Assembly (NCBI RefSeq): GCF_007565055.1
Contig: NC_044561.1
Coordinates: forward strand, 26,816,114 to 26,880,113
Source: Rhinopithecus roxellana
Lineage: Eukaryota; Chordata; Mammalia; Primates; Cercopithecidae
Length of the DNA: 64,000 nucleotides
Direction of reading: 5' to 3'
The notes below the pieces were generated by a model, which had not been told where the DNA came from, ran no database searches, and saw only the letters and a program-made list of their open reading frames with translations. A program made the translations under genes and the position numbers. Positions 54,654-64,000 of the stretch are shown here, one piece after another (the stretch's first letter is position 1; the number at the start of each line of letters is the position of its first letter).

Positions 54654-57420
54654 AAAAGTGTAAGACTTGTATACATGAAACGATAAAAACTTGTTAAAAA
54701 ATTAAAGACCCAAATAAACAGAAAAATGCCATGTGTTAATAAATTAGAAGACCTGTATCATTAAGATCATAATACTGCCTAAATTGATCAACAGATTTAA
54801 TACAATTCCTATAAAAACGCATCTTTTTACAAAAATAGACAAACACTTTAAAATTCATATATAATTGGAAGAGAATCAGAATAGTCAAAACAATCTCAAA
54901 GAGGAAGAATAAATTTGAAGAACTCACATTTCCTAATTTTCAAAGCTAAGGTAATAAAGATAGTGTGTTGCTGGCATAAGAATAGACATATTTATCTATG
55001 GAGTAAAATTGAGATTCCAAAAATAAACCTATATATCTATATCTATGGTCAATTGATTTCCTGCTAGAGTGTTAAAACCATTCAATGGGGAAAGAATAGT
55101 CTTTCAGCAAATAACACAAGGGCAATTAGATATCTACAAGCAAAATAATAAGTTTGAACCCTTCCTCTAACCATGTACAGAAATTAGCTTGAAATGGATC
55201 AAATACTTAAATGTTAAAGCTGAAACTGTAGAATTATTAAAAGAAAATAAGTGTAAATATTCATGATCTTGGATTAGGCAATGATTTCTTAGATATGACA
55301 CCGAAAGCATAAGCAACCAAAGAAAAGTTAGATAAATTAAACTTCATCAAAATCAAAAATTTTTTTTAAATCAAATAACGTTATCCAGAGAGCGAAGAGA
55401 CAAGCCACACAATGGAAGAAATTATTTGCAAATCATATATCCCACGAGGTGTTCATATCCAAAATGTATACAGAATTCTTGTAGCTTAAATAAATAAATA
55501 ACACAGTTTACCAATGGACAAAGGACTTAAATGGACATTTCTTCAAAGGTATAAGATCCGTAAGCACATGATAATATACTCAACATCATTAAGATATTAG
55601 GGAAATGAATTGAGATATCCCTTCAAACCTTCTAGGATACCTCGAATCAAAACAATGAGAAATAAGTGCTAGCAAATACGCAGAGAAACTGGAATCCTCG
55701 TATATCGCTAGCGGGAATGTAAAATGGGGCAGCCTCTGCAGTAAGCAGTTTTGCAATTCCTCAAAAGATTAAAGTTGCCATATATCTCAGTAATTCTACC
55801 CCTAGGTATATGCCCAGGAAAATTGACAACAGGTGTTTAAACAAAAACTTGTACATAAACATCCATAGCAGCATTATTCACTTTAGCCAAAAAATTAAAA
55901 CAACATAAAAACCCATCAGCCGAATGGATAAACAAAATGTAGTCTGTCTGTACAACAGAATATTATTGAGCCATAAAAAAGAAATGAAGAGCTGATGTAT
56001 ACTACAGTATATATGAACCTTGAAAACCCTGTGCTAGAAGGAAGAAGCCACTTACAAAAGACCATATATTGTATGATTCTTTTTATATGAAATGTGCAGA
56101 ATAGGCAAGTCACAGAGACAGGAAGTGGATGACAGGGAATGGAGGTCCTGGTGGGGGGGTTTACAGATAGTGACTGCTAATGCGTATGGGGCTTTTGGGG
56201 GGTGACAAAAAGTGTTTTGAAATGAGATAATGGTGATGGTTACATGACTGTGTATATACTGAAAACCACTGAATTGTACACATTTAAATAGTTAATTTTA
56301 TGGCATGTAAATTCTATCTCAATTTTCAAAAAATAAAAAGCAGAGGTCATGAAGTTATTTTGTAGAGCTCACAAAGATACCTCTAGATGATAAGTAAAAA
56401 ATCAACTCTGCTTAATATTATGCAAGTGGGTATATGAGGCTCAGAGTAAGTTTTCATTAATAGCATATTTTAAGAATTTTAAAAAATCTCAAAACAACTT
56501 AGCTGGAAGTAATGTCAATGTACTCGAGAAAATGCTCTCCCATTACTCAAAATGCTACTTGAATTGTGACAGACTGATGTCAAAGAGGAACATAAAGACT
56601 AAATAAAATTGTTTTGTGAACTGGAGATTTAAGATGCTTAAGAACAGTGTTTCTAAGTTACCAGATATTTATATGTGATCATAAATATGTCTGGATAACC
56701 AAATCAATAAATATTACAGGTAAAGAAAAGAACATGAGTAACAGAGATGCTAATTTAGTAGAAAATATCTAAACTGAGACAGCAAAGACAAAAGGTTACA
56801 AAATATTTTAAAAGGATATAGAAGATCCTAGAAAATCATGTCCAATGCATGAGTAACTGGAGAATCAGACAAAGAGGAAAAAATAGAACATAAGAAATAT
56901 TTGTCTAATATTTTTCCAAAATTGACTAAAAAAATCAAACACACACACACACACACACCGCACACGCACATATTCTAGTCAAACTTATAAATATCAAAGA
57001 CAAAGAGAAAAATCTTAAAAGTAGTCAGGAAAAATGAAACGCATTACCTTCAAAAGAGCAATAATAAAAAAGATGGTGCAACAGAAATATCAGAGTCCAG
57101 CAGACATTGATATATCATCTTCATACTGCTTCAGAAAATCACAGAACTTAGAATTCAATACAATGAAAGAATATTTTTCAGAGGTGAAGTTAAAATGAAG
57201 ACATATGTGATGATTCCTCAAAGACATAAAAACAGAACTACCATTCTACCCAGAATTCCCATTGCTGAACATATACCCAAAGGAATATAAATCATTCTGT
57301 TATAAAGACACATGCATGCGTGTGTTCATTGCAGCACTATTCACAACAGCAAAGTCATGGAATCAACCTAAATGTTCACCAACGGCAAACTGGATAAAGA
57401 AAATCTGGCACATGCACACT

Positions 57421-57800
57421 TTGTTAGTTTGTTCTTACACTGCTATGAAGAAATACCTGAGACTGTAGTTTATAAAGAAAATTCATAATTTATAAACATA
57501 TAAATATATAAATTTGTAATTATAAATTTATAATTTATAAAGTAATTTATAAAGGAAAGAAGTTTAATTGACTCACAGGTTCACAGAGCTGGGGAGCCAT
57601 CAGGAAACTTACCATCATGGAGGAAGGCACCTCTTCACAGGACGTCAGAAGAGAGAAGGAGTGCAAGCAGGGGACATGCCAGACACTAATACAACCATCA
57701 GATCTCATGAGATTCACTCACTGGCACAAGAACAGCATGGGGGAAACCACCCCCTTGATTCAATTACCTCCACCTGGTCCCGCCCTTGACATGTAGGGAT
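57421..57800 (-). mobile_element. MST/THE1-type LTR, 5' end deleted
   Basis: 'cactgctatgaagaaatacc', 'aagtttaattgactcacagg', 'agcatgggggaaaccacccc' and 'attcaattacctccacctgg' follow the reversed MST/THE1 order. It stops at 'gacatgtagggatta', about 60 bases before the expected LTR start, and runs straight into L1 3' UTR. An A+T-rich segment (57465-57555) expands its 'taatttataaag' motif. Confidence 0.85.
57465..57555. repeat. AT-rich expansion of an LTR motif
   Basis: Variants of 'taatttataaag' recur several times where the LTR family normally has one copy. The segment is nearly all A and T and rich in self-complementary strings such as 'aaatttataattt'-like palindromes. Confidence 0.8.
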
Positions 57801-58277
57801 TAGGTACTAGGCTTAGTACCCGGGTGGTGAAATAATCTGTACATGAAACCCCTGTGACATGAGTTTACCTATATAACAAACCTACACATGTACCCCTGAA
57901 TCTAACAGTTAGAAAAAATGAAGACATAATTAGAAAATTACAGAAGTAATTAGATACTACTAAAACTTTAATTAAAATATACGTAGAAATTATTCAGATA
58001 GACAGTGAATCTCAGTGAAAGCAGAAAAATTCAGAAAGGAAAAATGTAAGTTGTACCTGTAATTGTAATTATAGGTACAATTATATTGTGGGGATATATA
58101 TATTATATGTAATTTAAAAATAAGGCAATATGGCATAAAAGTAAGGAGGGAGGTTAAGTATCATAGTTTTTGTGTTTAAGGAGGGTTAAAATATTATAAA
58201 AACTGACAAATCGGGAATATATTTAGTAATCCACAGGGCAACCAATAAATTTATAGTAAAAATAAAATGCCTATGTA

Positions 58278-58586
58278 GGCCGGGTGCAGTGGCTCATGCT
58301 TGTAATCCCAGCACTTTGGGAGGCTGAGGTGGGTGGATCACCTGAGGTTGGGAGTTTGAGACCAGCCTGACCAACATGGAGAAAACCCATCTCTACTAAA
58401 AATACAAAATTAGCCAGGCGTGGTGGTGGGTGCCTGTAATCCCAGCTACTCAGGAGGCTGAGGCATGAGAATCACTCGAACCCAGAAGGCTGAGGTTGTG
58501 GTGAGCCGAGATTGTGCCATTGCACTCCAGCCTGGGCAAAAAGAGTGAGACTCTATCTCAAAACAAAAAAACAACAACAAAAAAAT
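58278..58586 (+). mobile_element. Alu SINE (S-like)
   Basis: A full-length Alu with an interrupted A-tail. 'ctatgta' before and 'tatgtatgta' after it suggest a short or decayed target duplication. Confidence 0.94.
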
Positions 58587-60213
58587 ATGTATGTAATAAG
58601 TTAGGAGAAGAAGAAAAAAAGAATGATAAAATTACTGGAAAAAAAATAAGTCAAGAAAGTGAATAAAATCAGGCCAAGGTGATAGCAAAAATATTAAGGC
58701 AGGAAATTCACATTCCCAAATACCGATGTTTACATTGCATGTAAATGGACTAAATACACTGATTAAAATACAAAAGATGTTTATACTAAGAAAAAAGTAC
58801 AGATATATACAGCTTACAGGAGTTACATCTTTAAAATAAAGTTGGATATTAAAAGAATGAAAATTATGTATCATATAAACATTAATAATGACAGTAATGC
58901 TAATTATAATAATGACAAAGTGACATAACTATCATGCGTCAAAGTAGACTTTAAAATAGAAATGATTTATAGTTAAAAAGGAAATATTTCATAGCAATTA
59001 AAGCGTAGCTCCTCTGGGAAAATGAAATAACCCTAAATGTATTATCATCTCTGGACAGTCTCCAAATATATGTAACCAAAACTAATAGAACTAGGGGCAG
59101 AAATTGACAAGGAAATGATCATAATGGCAGTCCTAGTATATGTTACTTTGGTACTAAAACCAAAACAGACAAAACTATCAATTATTATGCAGAAGAGTTT
59201 GACAGCTTAACAAATTTACTGTAACTGACGTATGAAGAACACTATACTCAAATAGTACAGATTATGCACTTTTATATATGCACTTGGATCCTTTATTAAT
59301 ATTACTCATATATTGAGCCACAAAGCAAATTCCTACAAATGACTGAATTTAGACATCTTATATTCTCTGACTACAGTAGAGTCGAGGTAGAAGCCAGTAA
59401 TTTTTATTTAATAAAAAGGATAATTATGAATAGATAATTCTCAAATAACTAAAAAATACCAACACAATTCTAAATAACCCATGAATCAAAGAAAACATTC
59501 ACAAAGGAAATTAGAAAATATTTTGCTGTGTATGATGATAAAACTACAGGAAAAATGTGTGGGATACAGTTAGAGCTGCCCCTTGAGGAAATGTATTAAC
59601 ATATTTCCTAAAGTCAAAAAGATTAAAGGCTCAAAAATCAATCTAAACATTTATTTCAAGTAGTTGGGGAAAATGATAGTAAATTAAGTTTAAAAGAGTA
59701 GTTAAGTACAAAATAAAGATAAAATCAGAAATTAAAGAAAGAGAAGCAAACTAGTATAATAGATTAAATAAACAACAGCAAATATTAGTTCTTTAGAAAG
59801 AGAAATATATTAGACAAAATCCTGACAACATCGAATAAGGTTTAAAAAAAAAAAGACAGCATTGAATAAAGTTTAAAAGAAGAGAGAGAAGGCAACATTT
59901 ACATATACCAAAAATACAAGTGACTAAAACTGACTCAAGAAGAAATCGAAAAATCTAAAATTACCATACTTATTAACGTATTTGATAATTAACTCTATAT
60001 TTAAAATTTCCCATGCCAAAAAAAGACCCTCCAGTTTTCTATGACTTTACATTATTCCAAATATTTATAGAATAGCAAGATTTACCAAATTCTTATATGC
60101 AAAATGCTCTCCCACAGAATAGAGAGGAAGCACTTCCTAATGGTCTTGATGAGGCCAGAGCCGTCCTGATAGCAAAACCTTCCCTGTACTTTACAGAGAA
60201 AAATGTTTGAAGA

Positions 60214-60655
60214 CTAATAGGCTGAATTACGGTCATCCCACAAAAAGATTAAAGGCTGAATCCCTGGAACCTGTGAATATGTTATCTCATTTAGTGAAGG
60301 GAGTTTGCAGATGTTAATATGTTGAATATCTGAGATGTGGAGATTAATGTAGATTATTCTGGTGTGTTCAAGGTAAGAGACACAAGTATCAGAGTCAGTC
60401 ATAGGAGTCCTGATGACCCAAACAAGAAGTTGAAGTGATGAGAGGAGGTGCTGTGAGCCGAGGAATGCAGGTGCCCTCAAGAAGCTAAAAAAGGAAGGAA
60501 CAGGATTCTTCCTTGAAGCCTTCAGAATGACCCAGCTCTGATAATATCTTCATTTTAGACGTTTGATCTCTAGAAATGTAAAACAATAAATTTGTGTTGT
60601 TTTAAACCACTGTATTTGAAGAAATTTGTTATAGCAACAATAGGAAGCTAATCCA
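60214..60655 (+). mobile_element. MLT1-like LTR in L1M ORF2
   Basis: 'aggctgaattacggtcatcc', 'tgaatatgttatctcattta', 'ttgcagatgttaatatgttg', 'gtaaaacaataaatttgtgt' and 'gcaacaataggaagctaatc' follow plus-strand MLT1 order. Host ORF2 sequence continues on both sides. Confidence 0.75.
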
Positions 60656-63005
60656 GAGAACGGTGTCTCTCATGAATATGGATCCAAAAATTACCAAAGT
60701 AAATATGAGAAAATTAAATCTATGACACATAAAAGTGAGCAATGCATTAAAATCAAGTCGAGTTTTTGCAAGAGGGCAGGTGGTGCAGAAATGCGTTAAG
60801 TAACAGCTGAAAATCAGTCATAAATCACCATAATCACCAAATTAAGAAGAGAAATCAAATGGTCATCTCAATAGATACATAACAAACATTTGCTGAAATT
60901 CAACATGCATTCATGACACAAAAAATACTCAGCAAAACTTGGCATAGAAAGGAACTCCCTTAATCTAAAAATAAATCTATAAAATGAAAACAGTCAGCAT
61001 CACGTTGATGGCATTTTACCTGATACTAGGGATAAGGCAAGCTACCACTACTTCTAATAAGAAATATGCTGGAAATTCTAGCTAGTGCAATAAGGCAAGA
61101 AAAATAAATTATTGTTGTAAGGTTGGATAAAAGTAATAAAAATTGTCACTGTTTTCTGATGACATGTTTTTGTACTGTAGGTGGAAAAGTCAAAGACGTC
61201 TACAGACAAGCCAGGAAAATTAATAAGTAAATTTACCAAGTTCACTGAATACAAGGTCAACATATAAAGTTTAATTTTATTTTACCAAGAACAATTAAGA
61301 ATAAAATAAAATTTAAAAAGACACAGCTCATCGTGATTTGAATAATGTAACCTCTTAAGAAAACAAACTACATGCAAAATTCTTTACATAGAAAACTATA
61401 AAATATTATTTGAATAAATTAAACAAATGAAAATAATGAGTTAAAATACAGAATAGTTAAATTTCAAAGCTTCACAAATTGATATATAGACTTAATGCAA
61501 TCCTAAAGAAAATAATGGCTGTCCTTTTTTGTTGGAAATATATAAACTGATTCTAAAATTTATATGAAAGTGCAAAGGACCAAGGATAGCCAAGACAATC
61601 ATAAAGAAGAATGCAGTCTGAGGAATCACGTTACCAGACATCAAGATTTATTGCAAAGCTACAGTGATTAAGGCAGCGTTGTAACGCAAGTACAGGCAAG
61701 GACACCAGTGGAAGAGGATAGAGTCCAGAAACAGATATACACCCCATAGACAGATGATTTATGATCGTGGCACGCTGGACCAGTGGGAAAATGATGTCTT
61801 TTCAATAAATGATGCTGAGTCAATTGGATATGCTTATGGAAAAAATAAATCTTGCCCTCTTTACATCAGACACGAAATTCATTTCCAGAGATATTGTAAA
61901 TCTCAATGTGAAAGAAGGACAATTTAGGAGAACATCTTAGTGTCTTAGTGATCTTGAGTTGGCAAAGATTTCTTCAAAAGGACACAAAATGTATTGACCA
62001 TACAGGAGAAGACATTAATTTCTACATAAAATTAGGAACTTCTCGTCATCAAAAGACACCAAAAAGAGGAAATCCACAAGCCAATGAATGAAAGAATATA
62101 TTTGCAAAACATATAGCAGGAATCTAAAATCAACAAGGAAGAAAAAACAGACAAAAATACTCAGTGAAAATATATGCAAGAGACTGAATAGGCACTTCAC
62201 AATAGAAGGTGTCCTAAAGACCAAAAACAAGTAAAACAGTGCTCACACTCATTAGACTTCAAGAAAATGCAAATTAGAATTACGGGGAGTTACCATAACA
62301 TACTCATGGAAGAATAAAATTAAAATGGTCTGACTGCATGAAGTGTTGGCAAGGATATGGAGCAATTGGAACACTCAAATAATACGTGCAAGATGTTAAC
62401 TTTTACAGCTAGTTTGGAAAACTGGTGGTCAGCATCCACTAAAGACAGAGGTATGCAGGAAGTAGAATCCAGTCATTTCAGGTTTATACATAACAATGCT
62501 TCATGGAAAGATGCACTAAACACATGTATAGAATAATCACAGAGCATTATACACGATAGCCCCAAGCTGGAGACAGCCCCAACGCGAACCAACAGTGGTA
62601 TTGTTTGAATAAATTGTGGTAGAATTACACAGTGTGGTACGCTGCAATGATAAAATATGGATGGATAAATTATTAATATACAAAACCACATGAATAAATC
62701 CCACAAATACAATATTGAGTAAAAGAAACAGACATAAAAGAATAGACGCTATATGGTTCAATTTGTATAAAATTGGAAACAAGCAAAAGTAAAAAAAGGT
62801 GTTACACTTTGCAAAGAAGGCAGTCATGACTGGGAACCCTGGGGATGTGGTTATCTCAATCAGGATGATGACTTCAAGGGTGTGTTCACTTTGTGAAAAC
62901 TCACTGAGCTCTGCACACAACACACTTCCGATTTATGCGTTTTCCTGTTTATGTTACATTATAGTTAAAGATTAGTTAAGAATTTTTTTAAAATAATAAA
63001 AAAGA

Positions 63006-63260
63006 AGCTTAGGGTGAGGGTAAATTTTCTCGTTTCACAGCAGACATCTTAGGTTTGAGATACCTGGTGGCCTTCGAGTAGGCATGTCCAGTGAGCTCCT
63101 GAGTTTATGACTGTGGGACGAGGAGAGTCCCAGGCTGTAGATAGAAATTCAGAAGTTGCAGCCATACGTGAATAGCTGAAACCATGTGTGGATGAGGTCC
63201 ACTAATGTGTCCAGAGCAGACAGATAAAGAAGATGCATGACTATGAACCCTCTATTAGCA
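63006..63260. other. ancient mid-repetitive sequence, family not named
   Basis: 'gaggagagtcccaggctgta' and 'gctgaaaccatgtgtggatg' resemble a widespread old mammalian repeat, but I cannot name it. Confidence 0.3.
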
Positions 63261-63261
63261 T

Positions 63262-63690
63262 CCAACATGGTTCTCCAGAGAAACAGAACCAGTAAGATAT
63301 TGCGTGTGTTACACAACAAAATAAAAATAAAATAAATAAAACTAGATTTAATAGAAGTAGAAATTTGAATAGATAAAAGAGATTGCAATGGCCCATGGGA
63401 CTGTGGGGGTAGGTAAGTCTGAGCTCCGTGGGGCTCGGGGGCAATAGTGATGCTACGGTCTTCAGGCAGAATTGTCTTCTTTTCCAGGGAAGCGTCAGTG
63501 ATGCTCTTAAGATCTTCAACTGATGGGATGAGGCCCATTCACACTACTGAGGATATCTCCTTTACGTACCATCAGCTGATGGTGGATGTCAACCACATCT
63601 ACAAAGTACCCTCACACTGACATCCAGATTAATGCCTGATCAAATAACTGAGCACTACCTCCTAGTCAAGTCAACATATAAAACTCACTG
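63262..63690 (-). mobile_element. Old ERVL-type LTR (MLT2-like)
   Basis: 'ggttctccagagaaacagaa', 'tcttcaactgatgggatgag', 'atccagattaatgcctgatc' and 'tagtcaagtcaacatataaa' are the reversed landmarks of the same family as 47700-48145. It is noncoding. Confidence 0.65.
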
Positions 63691-63692
63691 AC

Positions 63693-64000
63693 GGCCGGGC
63701 GCAGTGGGTCACGCCTGTGATCCCAGCACTTCGGGAGGCCAAGGTGGGTCGATCATGAGGTCAGTAGTTCGAGACCAGCCTCGCCAAGATGGTGAAACCC
63801 CATCTCTACAAAAAATACAAAAATTAGCCAGGCATGGTGGCGCGCGTCTGTAATCCCAGCTACTTGGGAGATTGAGGCAGAAGAATCGCTTGAACCCAGG
63901 AAGCAGAAGTTGCAGTGAGCCGCGGTCATGCCACTGGACTCCAGCCTGGACAACAGAGTGAGACTCTGTCTCAAAAAAAACAAAACAACAACAACAAAAA
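63693..64000 (+). mobile_element. AluS/Y SINE reaching the window edge
   Basis: A full-length Alu begins 'ggccgggcgcagtgggtcac'. Its (aac)n-interrupted tail runs to the last base, so the end and target duplication lie outside. Confidence 0.95.

Larger units (their letters stand above)
51115..56335 (+). mobile_element. Old L1M LINE: 5' UTR-like, ORF2 and 3' UTR
   Basis: The copy opens with 'agtaaaaatggcagagtagt' and 'aaaacctggcaaaaattgag', typical of an L1M 5' UTR. After a young Alu it continues in the region before ORF2 (52440-52720), then the ORF2 endonuclease, with residues LNANKLNSSVKRHKLAKWI and 'CCLQETQL' (52780-52870). Further ORF2 sequence runs to about 56000, then a 3' UTR ends 'aaaaccactgaattgtacac' and 'aattctatctcaattttc'. 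ORF1 was not recognised, so a deletion is likely. Alus at 52132 and 53796 and a 21-bp tandem repeat at 54509 interrupt it. Many stops make it inactive. Confidence 0.78.
57205..57917 (+). mobile_element. L1PB/L1MA-type 3' end with internal loss and LTR
   Basis: 57205-57420 is the ORF2 C-terminal region, with residues 'CMRVFIAALFTTAKSWNQPK'. 57801-57917 is the 3' UTR end ('ggtactaggcttagtacccg', 'gtgaaataatctgtacatga'). The ORF2 end and the first part of the 3' UTR are absent, and an MST/THE1 LTR occupies the gap. Confidence 0.78.
56400..63005 (+). mobile_element. Old L1M LINE (ORF1 part, ORF2, 3' end) with insertions
   Basis: ORF1 sequence is visible at 56740-57204 ('caaagacaaagagaaaaatc'). 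The inter-ORF region continues at 57918-58270, and ORF2 from about 58590 ('gcagaagagtttgacagctt' region; RT-region blocks at 60960-61250 and 61600-61850; C-terminus to about 62760). The 3' end is 'ctcactgagctctgcacaca' followed by an A-rich tail near 63000. Insertions are an L1PB/L1MA 3' end (57205-57917) carrying an MST LTR, an Alu (58278) and an MLT1 LTR (60214). An (ac)n run lies at 56938-56960. No intact frame remains. Confidence 0.72.

Noticed and set aside
54482..54676. Hydrophobic heptad-repeat protein frame on the minus strand
   Set aside because: It comes from the 21-bp tandem repeat inside a dead L1. There is no promoter or gene context.

Overview
The window reads as ordinary primate nuclear DNA, most probably from an Old World monkey of the macaque or baboon type. 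The clearest sign is the young Alu copies at 8736, 32837, 52132 and 53796. They carry the right-arm reading 'gatccggccactgc' (or a close variant), and some also carry 'gggcgaggtgg'; both are typical of the cercopithecine AluYR lineage and not of human AluY. I recognise no protein-coding gene, tRNA, rRNA, CRISPR array or bacterial-type feature. The long open frames are relics of L1 or Alu, or run through simple repeats. The only recognisable cellular gene sequence is a broken 5' fragment of a processed RPL10 pseudogene at about 26856-27124.

Layout. Region 1-8.3 kb: a 5'-truncated young L1 on the minus strand at the left edge, then MIR and old L1 tails, then an old L1M copy (about 3.85-8.26 kb) split by a young L1PA 3' end, an Alu with a 226-nt polypurine tail, and a 5'-truncated Alu. 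Region 8.3-14.5 kb: Alus (including a tail-to-tail inverted pair), a MaLR LTR, an L1 3' end, a small hAT-type DNA transposon and a MIR. Region 14.6-20 kb: old L1/HAL1-like sequence on the minus strand, carrying an MLT1-type LTR fragment and a proviral-form MaLR (two LTRs around a degraded interior). Region 20-25 kb: C+T-rich and low-repeat DNA with L2 and MIR relics. Region 25.2-34.25 kb: a nearly full-length but dead L1M copy (5' region, ORF1, ORF2, 3' UTR) split by three Alus, an MLT1 LTR, the RPL10 pseudogene and an MST/THE1 LTR. Region 34.6-50 kb: more G+C-rich and L1-poor, with MIR/L2 relics, a 5'-inverted L1, an 85-bp minisatellite, two more old LTRs and a Tigger-like relic. Region 50.5-63 kb: A+T-rich, holding two further long L1M copies with nested Alus, LTRs and an L1PB/L1MA 3' end. 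Region 63-64 kb: an ERVL-type LTR and an Alu that reaches the right edge.

There is no gene system here to describe working together. The window is an intergenic or deep intronic record of successive transposition: MIR, L2, L1M and MLT1 first, then MST, L1MA/PB and older Alu, then L1PA and AluYR. The points worth a second look are nested insertions, unusual breakpoints, local tandem duplications, and two splice-flanked open segments that might be exons. I found nothing that supports a previously undescribed biological system. Family names come from recalled consensus patterns, not from a database search, and most boundaries of old elements are accurate only to tens of bases.
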